The notes under the pieces were generated by a model. It was not told the origin of the DNA. It saw nothing but the letters and a program-made list of their open reading frames with translations, and did not search any database. The position numbers and the translations under genes were made by a program. From Comamonadaceae bacterium OS-1 (GTDB taxonomy: Bacteria > Pseudomonadota > Gammaproteobacteria > Burkholderiales > Burkholderiaceae_C), in NCBI GenBank assembly GCA_027923965.1, contig AP026969.1:1674001-1738000 (forward strand): DNA of 64,000 nucleotides. The letters run 5' to 3'. Positions 18,224 to 26,800 of the stretch are shown one piece after another; positions within the stretch are counted from its first letter, which is position 1; every line of letters starts with the position of its first letter.

Positions 18224-18796
18224 TCAATCTGCGCTATGGCCTTGGCTGCGCGGCACTGCGTAGCGGAGTTCGGCGAAGCCGCTGCCGATCTGTTGGGCGG
18301 AGGTCAGCCGCAGAGGCGGGGAGGTCAGGCGGCGGGGGAACAGCGGCTTGCCTTGGCCCAGGGTCACGGAGCCGACCTGGACGATGGGTTCATCGAGCAA
18401 ACCGGCATCGAAGAATTGGCCGGCCAGGTCCCCGCCACCCACGATCCAGATATTTTTGGGTCCGGCCGCGCGTCGCATGTCTGCGTGGACGGGCCGGACA
18501 TCGCCGCTGACAAAGCGCAGGTCGGCCCCGGGCACCTGCGGCAGCGCCCGGCTGGAGAAGACCCAGGTAGGTTGCGTGTAGGGCCAGGCTCTGCCCAGCT
18601 GGTCCTGCACGGTCACCGCGTGGCGCAGTATCCAGGCGCAGGTCGCCGATCCCATGGCCAGTGCGCCCACGTCGGCGATGAAGGATGGGTAGCTGGTGTC
18701 ATTCACATCGCCCAAAGGGAAAAGCCACTCCAGGGAGTCGTCTTCGGTGGCAATGAAGCCATCCAGGCTGCTTGCGGTGTAGCACTGGGTTTTCAT
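18224..18796 (-). CDS. RibD C-terminal / dihydrofolate reductase family protein
   Basis: 190 residues starting MKTQCYTASSLDGFIATEDDSLEWL, the hallmark of small RibD_C-type reductases, with IWIVGGGDLAGQFFDAGLLDE as the NADP-binding glycine-rich strand-helix and a C-terminal strand. It probably reduces a pteridine- or pyrimidine-like compound using NADPH; not a bona fide FolA. The frame extends to 18841, but similarity begins at 18796, so I use that ATG although its Shine-Dalgarno site is poor. Confidence 0.8.
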   Translation of the reverse strand: MKTQCYTASSLDGFIATEDDSLEWLFPLGDVNDTSYPSFIADVGALAMGSATCAWILRHAVTVQDQLGRAWPYTQPTWVFSSRALPQVPGADLRFVSGDVRPVHADMRRAAGPKNIWIVGGGDLAGQFFDAGLLDEPIVQVGSVTLGQGKPLFPRRLTSPPLRLTSAQQIGSGFAELRYAVPRSQGHSAD

Positions 18797-19125
18797 GGAA
18801 GGAGCGGTGGTGTGGTGCTGTGCAGCCAGGGCCCAGGCCATGGGCGTATTTTCAGATTTTGTGGTCCATTTTCAAGTTCCCACACCGCCGCCCACGCCAA
18901 CCCGCCCACAGTGTTGGAGCACGCATGCGGGTCCACGGGCGATGCAGAACCCAGTTTCCCTATTTTCAGGCCTATTTTGACCTCTGAAAAATGCCGATAG
19001 CGCCCATTCCATCAGCGTGAGTAGCTCCTGTTTTTAACATCAAAAACAGGAGCACCCCTGCAGGACCCATCGCAACCCCTGTATCCTCGCCCCCTCACAC
19101 AACACCCGTCATCCTGAAAGAAGCC
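18797..19125. other. Intergenic region with one dispersed repeat
   Basis: About 330 bases between divergent genes. Apart from the repeat at 19004-19055 I see no gene; the piece nearest the reductase may hold its promoter. CCTGAAAGAAGCC just before 19126 is the likely ribosome binding region of the flavoprotein. Confidence 0.5.
19004..19055. repeat. Dispersed repeat, copy 4
   Basis: GATAGCGCCCATTCCATCAG, then CGTGAGTAGCTCC and a perfect 12-base-pair hairpin: GCTCCTGTTTTT, loop AACATC, AAAAACAGGAGC (19024-19053). Confidence 0.85.
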
Positions 19126-20370
19126 ATGCAAAAAGAACAAAAGCCCACGGGCACCACCGCGCTGGTGATTGGCGGGGGCCCTGCGGGCTTGATGGCGGCG
19201 GAGGTGTTGGCCCAGGCGGGGGTGGCGGTGCAGTTGTGCGATGCCATGCCTTCGGTGGGCCGCAAATTTTTGCTGGCGGGCAAGGGGGGGCTGAACCTGA
19301 CGCACTCCGAGCCGTCCGAACTCTTTGCCACCCGCTACGGCAACCGGCAAGAGCAAGTGAGCCCCTGGCTGCAGGACCTGGGTGCGGCGCAACTGCGCGA
19401 CTGGGCCAAGGCGCTGGGCGTGGACACCTTTGTGGGCAGCTCGGGCCGGGTGTTCCCGACCGACATGAAATCGGCTCCGCTGTTGCGCGCCTGGCTGCAC
19501 CGGCTGCGCGTGGCCGGGGTGCAGTTCCACATGCGGCACCGCTGGGTGGCGCTGGAGGGCAATACCTGGACTTTTGATACGCCGAAGGGGCCCGTGGCCT
19601 TGACCGCCGACGTGGTGGTGCTGGCCCTGGGCGGCGGCAGCTGGGCGCGCCTGGGCTCCGACGGCGCCTGGGTGCCTTTGCTGCAGGCGGCCAAGGTGCC
19701 GGTGGTGCCGCTGCAACCCGCCAACTGTGGCTTTGACGTGGCGGGCTGGACCGAGCATTTCCGCAGCCGCTTCGCCGGGCAGCCGTTCAAGACCGTGGCG
19801 CTGTCGTTCACCAACAGCCAGGGCGAGACGTTCCGCCGCCAGGGCGAGTTTGTGGCCACCGCCAGCGGCATCGAAGGCAGCCTGGTCTACGCGGTATCGA
19901 ACCTGGTGCGCGACGAGATTGCGCTGAACGGCCACGCCACTGTGTTGCTGGATCTGCTGCCCGACAAAACCCCCGAGCGGGTGCTGGCCGACGTGGCCCA
20001 TCCGCGCGGCACGCGTTCGCTCTCCAGCCACCTGAAAAGCCGCCTGGGGCTGGAAGGCATCAAGGCGGGCATCCTGCACGAGCTGCTGGACAAGGCCAGT
20101 TTCCAGAACCCCGCCGCGCTGGCCGCCGCCATCAAGGCCCTGCCGATCCGCCTGGTGGCCACCCGGCCCCTGGACGAGGCCATCAGCACCGCCGGTGGCA
20201 TTGCTTTCGAGGCGCTGGATGCAGACCTGATGCTGGAGCCGCTGCCGGGCGTGTTTGCCGCCGGCGAAATGCTGGATTGGGAGGCCCCCACCGGCGGCTA
20301 CCTGCTCACCGCCAGCCTGGCCAGTGGTGCCCGTGCCGCGCAGGGCGCATTACGCTTTTTAGGCCGCTAG
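19126..20370 (+). CDS. BaiN/HI0933-like flavoprotein (TIGR03862 type)
   Basis: 414 residues. N-terminal FAD-binding Rossmann motif VIGGGPAGLMAAEVLAQAG (14-32), then SVGRKFLLAGKGGLNLTHSEP, the family signature, a middle insertion domain and the C-terminal FAD contact GVFAAGEMLDWEAPTGGYLL. Members are uncharacterised cytosolic NAD(P)/FAD oxidoreductases. Length is normal. The last residues (LRFLGR) and the stop come from the start of a dispersed repeat that also occurs at 21568, so the original C-terminus has been replaced. Confidence 0.87.
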   Translation: MQKEQKPTGTTALVIGGGPAGLMAAEVLAQAGVAVQLCDAMPSVGRKFLLAGKGGLNLTHSEPSELFATRYGNRQEQVSPWLQDLGAAQLRDWAKALGVDTFVGSSGRVFPTDMKSAPLLRAWLHRLRVAGVQFHMRHRWVALEGNTWTFDTPKGPVALTADVVVLALGGGSWARLGSDGAWVPLLQAAKVPVVPLQPANCGFDVAGWTEHFRSRFAGQPFKTVALSFTNSQGETFRRQGEFVATASGIEGSLVYAVSNLVRDEIALNGHATVLLDLLPDKTPERVLADVAHPRGTRSLSSHLKSRLGLEGIKAGILHELLDKASFQNPAALAAAIKALPIRLVATRPLDEAISTAGGIAFEALDADLMLEPLPGVFAAGEMLDWEAPTGGYLLTASLASGARAAQGALRFLGR

Positions 20371-20420
20371 CGCTTGTTCCATCAGCGGTAGCAGCTTTTA
20401 AAAAGATAGCAAACATGTAG
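20354..20420. repeat. Dispersed repeat, copy 5 (flavoprotein end)
   Basis: GCTTTTTAGGCCGCTAGCGC, TTGTTCCATCAGCGGTAGCAGC and TTTTAAAAAGATAGC. It matches the copy at 21568 almost base for base and supplies the stop codon of the flavoprotein. Confidence 0.85.
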
Positions 20421-20455
20421 TCTGCCCAACCCCATTTTTTTGAGGTGATGGTCTT

Positions 20456-21295
20456 ATGGACGAGCGCGAAGAAGCTGAAAAGTCTGAAGCCTTGGGCGAC
20501 GAGGTTTTGCGTAAGTTAGGGCGCAATTTGCTTTTGTGCCAACAGGTGGAAGCGTTGCTGAAAACCTTGGTGGCGCAACACTACGTGGATGGCACCTCGG
20601 AAGATTTTTCGCAGCGGCAGCAGCACAAGGTGGAGAAAGTCCAAAACCAGACCATGGGCCAACTGGTCGGGCAATATTCCGACGGCATCTTGGAGGGTAA
20701 GCCGCTTCCGGACAAGGAGATGGCTACAGATGTCTGGATGTCATTTCGGTTTACACAAACCGGTAGCCCGGATTTCCATGCGACGCAACTCGCCAATTTG
20801 AAGATGGTAGTGGATGAGCGCAATGCCTTAGTGCACCATTTTCTGCCGCGTTGGCAGCCTGCATCACCGCAGGGCATGGCGGCAGCTTCGGCTTATCTTG
20901 ACCAGCAGCATGAGAAGCTGCTGTCGATACGGGATCACCTCCGAAATACGGCGAAGGGTCTGGAGAATGCGCTGCAGACGCTGGCGCGCTTTATGGCGAC
21001 AGAAGAATGCGAGCGCTCGTCCGAGCTGGTGTGGTTGCAAAACAGCCCCTTGGTCGCCGTCTTGCGCCAGATCGCCATCGATGGTGCGCGCCCAGACGGC
21101 TGGACTTATGTGGCCGATGCCGGTCGGCTGGCGCGCGTCCTGGCATCGGATGCAATGGAACACATGCAAGAGCGGTATGGGCATGCGACGCTCAAACGCT
21201 TGCTCGTAGCTTCTGAAATTTTTGATGTGAAGGAAGAGCCTTTACCAAACTGCGGTTCCCGAACCCTTTACCGGGTGAAACAACAGGCGCGGTAA
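20456..21295 (+). CDS. Predicted HEPN plus OST-HTH (LOTUS) RNA-targeting protein
   Basis: 279 residues. The helical N-terminal part (about 10-180) holds the HEPN ribonuclease signature R122-N-A-L-V-H127, that is RX4H with a polar residue after the arginine, preceded by a helix resembling the first HEPN helix (LLLCQQVEALLKTLV). Residues about 200-277 fit the OST-HTH/LOTUS RNA-binding fold: LRQIAIDG..., DGWTYVADAGRLARVL, RYGHATLKRLLVAS, FDVKEE and a final LYRV strand. The combination suggests an RNA-binding nuclease or an RNA-linked toxin; this is inference. GAGGTGATGGTCTT precedes the ATG. No partner gene is adjacent. Base composition is less GC-rich than the neighbours. Confidence 0.68.
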   Translation: MDEREEAEKSEALGDEVLRKLGRNLLLCQQVEALLKTLVAQHYVDGTSEDFSQRQQHKVEKVQNQTMGQLVGQYSDGILEGKPLPDKEMATDVWMSFRFTQTGSPDFHATQLANLKMVVDERNALVHHFLPRWQPASPQGMAAASAYLDQQHEKLLSIRDHLRNTAKGLENALQTLARFMATEECERSSELVWLQNSPLVAVLRQIAIDGARPDGWTYVADAGRLARVLASDAMEHMQERYGHATLKRLLVASEIFDVKEEPLPNCGSRTLYRVKQQAR

Positions 21296-21305
21296 AAGTC
21301 GCCTA

Positions 21306-21560
21306 CCCGGCCCGCCCACTCGGCTCCACCATCACCAGCGCAATGCCGCACACCAGCAAGCCCGCGCCGGCCGGTCCAGAAGGCGGCGGCTGGCGTCTCA
21401 TTGAAGAGCATGTAGCCCACGTAGGGCTGAAAAGCAGCCCGCCTCTACCGCCGACGCTTCGCCCGCGCGGTAGGCAAAAAAGTACGACAGGTCAATGCCC
21501 GAGGCTGCCAGGCCCACGATAGGCAGCAGCACCCACAGGGCGGGCGGCACGCCGGGCAGG
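21306..21560 (-). pseudogene. Decayed 3' fragment of a DMT/EamA transporter gene
   Basis: About 255 bases closely match 22787-23048, the last third of the intact DMT gene, in the same orientation. The copy has small deletions (about 18 bases missing around 21440), extra bases that break the frame, and no upstream part. Shared blocks include GCGCGGTAGGCAAAAAAGTA and GGCAGCAGCACCCACAGGGC. It ends where a dispersed repeat begins. It is a duplicated, dead remnant. Confidence 0.85.
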
Positions 21561-21567
21561 GCGCTTT

Positions 21568-21626
21568 AAGCTTTTTAGGCCGCTAGCGCTTGTTCCATCA
21601 GCGTGAGTAGCTACTTAAAAGATAGC
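21568..21626. repeat. Dispersed repeat, copy 6
   Basis: AAGCTTTTTAGGCCGCTAGCGC, TTGTTCCATCAGCGTGAGTAGC and TACTTAAAAGATAGC. Sits between the DMT remnant and the GGDEF gene end; nearly identical to copy 5. Confidence 0.85.
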
Positions 21627-21636
21627 TGGTGCTGGT

Positions 21637-22659
21637 TTAAACCTGCTGCTCCCGCTCCAGGCGGCGCAGGCGTTTGACGGCGTACATGGCGGCATCGGCC
21701 TGGGTGAGGGCGTTTTCTGCGGTGGTGGTGTGCGGGTCGATCAGCACCACCCCCACGCTGGCGCCGCTGCACTGGATTTCCACCTCGCCCAGGTTCAGAC
21801 GGGTGCTGCACTTCTGGGTCAGGCGCTCCTGGAAGATGCGTGCTGCGCTGCTGGGCCCTGCGTTCAGTTTGGGGCCACGCCCCACGGCCACAAATTCGTC
21901 CCCACCAAAGCGTGCCAGCACATCGCCTGCGCGCAGGCCGTCGGACAGGTTTTCGGCCATGGCGGCAAGAAACTGGTCGCCGACCTGGTGGCCGTGGGTG
22001 TCGTTGATCTCCTTGAAGCCGTCCAGGTCGATGAAGCTCACCAGCACCCCGGTGCCGTCGCGCTGCGCCCGGGCCAGCGTGCGCACCAGTTCGGCGGTCA
22101 TGGAGCGCCGGTTGGGCAGGCCGGTGAGTACGTCGGTCAGGGCCACCGCGGCCAGCTCGGTATTGGCTTTGGCCAGCTGCGCCATCAGCCGCTCCCGTTC
22201 GACATGCTGGGCAATCAGGCGCGCAAACAGCTGCAGCATGTGGGCGGCGTGGGGTGCCAGTGGCAGCTGCGATGCACTGGCGGCGCACAGCGTGCCGTAC
22301 ACCGCACCGTCGCCCATCTTGATCGGGATGCTGATGTAGGTCTGGATGCCCAGCGCCTGCGCGGCGTCCGAGTCGCCCCAGCAGGCCGACACATCGTTGG
22401 TGAAAAAGCGCCCTTCGTCCAGGGCCCGCTTGCACAAGGTGTCGGTCCAGGACACGCTGAGCCCCTCGGGAATCTGCAGTTGCAGGGAGTTGCGTGCAAA
22501 CAGGATGTGCTGCACCCCCTTTTCCACGTCGATGGTGGTGAGGTAGGTAGACTCCAGCCCGGTCACGGTCTCCAGCATTTCCAGCAGTGGGCGCGTTAAA
22601 TCTTCCAGTGTCCAAGCCGAGGCCACGGATTGAGAAAGCCGCAGAAGCAAGGCATCCAT
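21637..22659 (-). CDS. GAF-GGDEF diguanylate cyclase
   Basis: 340 residues from the ATG at 22659 (MDALLLRLSQSVASAW). A GAF sensor domain spans about 15-165, a short helix linker follows (LMAQLAKANTELAAVALTDVLTGLPNR), and the GGDEF domain has an intact active site RFGGDEF and an intact inhibitory site RAGD (RxxD) five residues before it. It should make cyclic-di-GMP in the cytoplasm with product inhibition; the GAF ligand is unknown. The frame extends upstream to 22806, but that part lies over an inverted repeat and has no similarity. A CCCCAATATGGAGGATATT leader precedes it. Confidence 0.9.
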   Translation of the reverse strand: MDALLLRLSQSVASAWTLEDLTRPLLEMLETVTGLESTYLTTIDVEKGVQHILFARNSLQLQIPEGLSVSWTDTLCKRALDEGRFFTNDVSACWGDSDAAQALGIQTYISIPIKMGDGAVYGTLCAASASQLPLAPHAAHMLQLFARLIAQHVERERLMAQLAKANTELAAVALTDVLTGLPNRRSMTAELVRTLARAQRDGTGVLVSFIDLDGFKEINDTHGHQVGDQFLAAMAENLSDGLRAGDVLARFGGDEFVAVGRGPKLNAGPSSAARIFQERLTQKCSTRLNLGEVEIQCSGASVGVVLIDPHTTTAENALTQADAAMYAVKRLRRLEREQQV

Positions 22660-22660
22660 A

Positions 22661-22688
22661 AAAATATCCCCAATATGGAGGATATTTT
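22661..22688. promoter_or_regulatory. Perfect 9-base inverted repeat upstream of the GGDEF gene
   Basis: AAAATATCC, ten bases, GGATATTTT, immediately in front of the GGDEF start. It could be an operator or a leader hairpin that affects translation. Evidence is symmetry and position only. Confidence 0.4.
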
Positions 22689-22777
22689 GCCTGATTAACC
22701 GATATCGGCGCTCGGCTTTTAGGCGTGGTGTGCCAGAAGTATGGTACGCAATTAAATAGTTGGTCTGTTGGCAGCAG

Positions 22778-23668
22778 TCAGGCAGCCCGCCCGCTCGGCT
22801 CCACAATCACCAGCGCAATCCCGCACACCAGCAGGCCCGCGCCGGTCCAGAAGGCGGCGGCCGGGGTTTCGGCGAAGAAGATGTAGCCCAGGCTGGGGCT
22901 GAACAGCAGCAGCGAGAAGCTGCCGGCTTCCACCGCCGACGCGTCGCCCGCGCGGTAGGCAAAAAAGTACGACAGGTAAATGCCCGATGCGGCCAGGCCC
23001 ACGATGGGCAGCAGCACCCACAGGGCGGGCGGCACGCTGGGCAGGGCGAAGCCGCTGAGCACGCCAAAGCTGATCCAGCAGGCGGTCTGGCTCCAGGTGA
23101 GGATGGCAATGGGGTGCTCGTGGTCCGAGTATTTCTTCAGCACCACGCCCAGCATGGCTTCCATCAACGCGCCAAACAGTGCCACCAGCGCGGCGGGCTG
23201 GAAGGCACCGGCACCGGGCTGCAGGATGGCCAGCACGCCGCCAAAACCCACCGCCACGCCCAGCCAGCGCAGCCAGTGCGGGCGCTCGCCTAGCAGCCAC
23301 ACGCCCAGCGGCAGCATGAACAGCGCGCCGGTCATCAGGTAGGCGCTGGCCTCGGCCAGGGGCAGGTGCGACACGGCCCAGGCCGCGCACCCGGCCGAGG
23401 TGACGATAAAGCCCGCGCGCAGCAGGTGCATGCGCGGGTTGCGGGTGCGGATGACGCGCCCGCGCGTCCAGGCGACCAGCGGGGCCACCATCAGCAAGAC
23501 CACGGTGGACTGCAAAAACAGCACCTGCCGGGGCGAGATGCCCTCGGCCATCAGGCGCTTGTTGCAGGCGTCCAGCACCGACCAGCACAGCATGGCCAGC
23601 ACCACCAGCAGCACACCCCGGGTATTGCCCGCCAGGGCGCCCCAGCGGTGGGTTAAAAATTTCAGCAT
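22778..23668 (-). CDS. DMT superfamily transporter (EamA domains)
   Basis: 296 residues with ten membrane helices in two EamA repeats (about 15-150 and 160-290). MLCWSVLDACNKRLMAEGISP at the first helix and AEASAYLMTGALFMLPLGVWLLGERP at the end of repeat one are typical. It is an inner-membrane exporter or permease of unknown small metabolite. A broken copy of its 3' third lies at 21306 on the other side of the GGDEF gene. Confidence 0.87.
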   Translation of the reverse strand: MLKFLTHRWGALAGNTRGVLLVVLAMLCWSVLDACNKRLMAEGISPRQVLFLQSTVVLLMVAPLVAWTRGRVIRTRNPRMHLLRAGFIVTSAGCAAWAVSHLPLAEASAYLMTGALFMLPLGVWLLGERPHWLRWLGVAVGFGGVLAILQPGAGAFQPAALVALFGALMEAMLGVVLKKYSDHEHPIAILTWSQTACWISFGVLSGFALPSVPPALWVLLPIVGLAASGIYLSYFFAYRAGDASAVEAGSFSLLLFSPSLGYIFFAETPAAAFWTGAGLLVCGIALVIVEPSGRAA

Positions 23669-23690
23669 GGATGGCGCATCACTTTGAAGG

Positions 23691-23745
23691 TTTTCAGGCT
23701 GTCTGTGCTGATGGGGTAAGCACAGGCAGCTATATTTTGTGTAGT
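23691..23745. repeat. Dispersed repeat, copy 7
   Basis: GGTTTTCAGGCTGTCTGTGCTGATGGGGTAAGCACAGGCAGC and TATATTTTGTGTAGTAC. The hairpin CTGTGCTgatggggtAAGCACAG is clear. It lies between two divergent genes, one of the few copies in a promoter region. Confidence 0.75.
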
Positions 23746-23832
23746 ACTTGACTATACAGGTTCGTACTGCATAGTAGGGATGCAGGCGGTGGCATAGCGG
23801 TCCAAAATAGGTCCATAGCCCCGGAGAACCGC

Positions 23833-26800
23833 ATGCCCCCAGATCCGCATCCTGACAGCTTTGCAGCGCTTTGCGCGTCCGAGCAGGCGGCGGTGTTGGC
23901 GCGGCGGCAGCAGGTGCTGGGCCCGGATGGCGCGGGCGACCACCACGAACTGGACCAGCCCCGGGTGGGCCTGGCCTTGTCGGGCGGGGGCGTGCGCAGC
24001 GCCACGTTTGCCCTGGGGCTGATGCGCGGCCTGGCGCAAAACCGGGGCCAGGGCGGTGCGGCCCGCGGCCTGGCCCGCGATGGGTTGCTGGGGCGGCTGG
24101 ATTATTTGTCCACCGTGTCGGGCGGCGGCTACATCGGGGCCATGTGGGGGCGGCTGGTGGATACCTACGGCATCCAGGCGGCGCAAAAACTGATGGCCGA
24201 CGGGGCCTCGCCGGTGCTGGCCTGGCTGCGCCGCAATGGCCGCTACCTGAACCCGTCCGGCGCGCGCGATACCGGCACGGCGGTGGCCACCTATCTGCGG
24301 GCCTGGTTGGCCATCCATACCGAGTTGATGTTCACCTGCCTGCTGCTGGGCCTGGTGGTGCTGTCGCCGCACCTGCTGCAGCACCGCTTCCAGTGGTTTG
24401 ACGGCTGGGCGGCCTGGTACACGCCGTGGTGGGTGCTGTCGCTGGCGGTGGCGCTGGCCACGGTGCCGGGTCTGATTGCAGGCTATTGGGCGGCACGCGA
24501 TGCGGGCGGCGACAAGGCACTGGTGATCCACCACCTGGGGCTGCGCGATGCGGTGTTTGTGCTGGTGGCCGGGCTGTGCACCGCGCTGCTGTGGGGCAGT
24601 GTGGGGGCGGCGGGCCTGGGTGTATCGGTGGCGCAGGGGCCGGGCTGGCTGAATGCCTGCGCGCTGGGCATGGGCTCGCTCACGTTGGGGCAGGCCGGGG
24701 TGGTGCTCTGGCTGTGGCGGTCGCGCAATGCGTCGCACTCGCTGCTGGTGGCCAGGATCCGCCACGGCCTGACCAGTGCCCTGCGCGGGGCTTTGGTGCT
24801 GGCCCTGGTTTTTCTGGCGCTGGGTGTGCTGGACCTGGTGAGCTGGTGGCTGCTGGAGACCTGGCTGGATGCGCTGGACAGCAAGCACGACGGCACGCCA
24901 ACGTGGCTCTGGGGGGGGCTGGGCGTGGGCGGCTTCGTGCTGCTGGTGCTGCGCAACCTGGTCCAGCCACTGCAGCAAATGGCCGCCGAGACCAGCAAGC
25001 AAAAGCAGGACTGGGCGCCCCGGCTGGTCAACGTGGCGAGCCTGCTGGCCTGCGCCGTGCTGGGGCTGGGCTGGCTGGTGCTGGTGCAGTGGTTTGTGTT
25101 TGCGCTCAACCCGTTTGGCGTGTTTGTGGATATGCCTGCGGTGCTGCGGGCCGCGCTGCTGCTGGCGGCCTGGGCCACCTGGATGGTGCTCACGGCGGCC
25201 AACGCGCAAATGGCCAATTCCTCGTCGCTGCACAGCTTTTACCGCGCCCGGCTGGTGCGCGCCTACCTGGCCGCGGGCAATCCGCACCGCCACATGAACG
25301 ACCCCAGCAAACCGCGCACCGACGTGACCCAGGTGGTGGAGGGCGACGACATGCACATGCACAGCTACGCGCCGGAGCACAAGGGCGGGCCCATCCACCT
25401 GGTCAACACCTGCCTGAACCAGACGCGCGACTACCGCAGCGGCCTGTACAACGCCGACCGCAAGGGCGCCGCCATCACCGCCAGCTGGCGCGGCTTTGAG
25501 GTGGGGCCGGGGGCCTTCATCGCCCAGAAGACGGGGCAGGACGTAGGCACCCTGGGCCGTTGGGTGGCGGTATCCGGGGCGGCGGCATCACCGGGGGCCG
25601 GGGCCTACACCTCGCGCGGCCTGGCGTTGCTGCTGTACCTGCTGGGCGTGCGCCTGGGCCACTGGATGCGCGCCCCCGCCAAGAGCCCGGACCTGAAATG
25701 GGGTAGCTGGTTCGGCTGGCGCTGGTGCCCCAAGCCGATGATGCTGGTCAACGAGGCACTGGCCACCTTTTACGGGGTGGAGCGGCCCTGGTGGTATTTG
25801 TCGGACGGCGGGCATTTTGAGAACACCGGGGTGTATGCCCTGCTCAAGCGCGAGCTGGACTTCATCATCCTGTCCGATGCCAGCTGCGACCCCGACTATG
25901 AGTTTGGCGACCTGGAAAACCTGGTGCGCAAGGCCCGCATCGACTTCGGGGCCGAGATCGACTTCTACAGCCACACCGAAGCCGCGCGGGTGCTGACCCG
26001 CCTGTTCACCCAGGAGCGCCGCGAGGTCACCGTGCTGTCGCCCGAAGACATGCAAGACAACCACTCTTGCCGTGGCGTGCTGCTGGCGCGCATCCGCTAC
26101 CGCCCGCGGCCTGGCCCGGGTGGGGCCGAGTTCCGGCCCGAAGGCACGCTCCTGGTGGTCAAGCCGAATATGCACGACGCGCTGGACGTGGACCTGCTGG
26201 CCTACAAACAAAAGCACGCGGGCTTCCCGCACGAATCCACCGCCGACCAGTCTTTCGACGAAGCCCAGTGGGAGAGCTACCACCGCCTGGGCGAAGACTT
26301 TGGCCGCGCCCTGACCGAGGAATGGCTGGCCCTGCTGCCCGGCTGGCGCAGCCCGGCCCACCATGGGATGCAGGTGGCGGCCCGTTTGGGCGGGGTGAAA
26401 ACCGGCGACGCCAAGCTGTCCGAGCCCCTGTGGCGGCGCGGCGTACGGGCCACGGCCATCGGCACCACGCTGGGACTGGGGGCTTCGGGCACGCTGGTGT
26501 TGTCCTTGTGGCAGGTGCAAGACCAGTTGCAGCGCAAGAGCAGCGACCTGCAGGCCGACACCAGCCAGCTGTTCGCCAAGGTGGCCGAAAAAATCGACAG
26601 CCTGGATGAGGCCTGTCCCAAGTTGCCCCAGCACATGCTGACCCAGACCGAGGACCTGCTGGGCCGCCGCAACAGTCCGGCCATCCGCCGGGTGGATGCC
26701 ACCGGGGTAGACCGGCTGGTCGAGCAGATCACCGGCCAGTGCGGTCGGCTGGAGAATTATTTTGTGTGCAGCAATGCCATCCAGCAGCGGGTGCAAGATC

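Noticed and set aside
23752..25398. A 548-codon open frame on the minus strand
   Set aside because: Antisense to the patatin-like gene, with the same His/Gln/Pro-rich noise composition; the patatin motifs on the plus strand are convincing.
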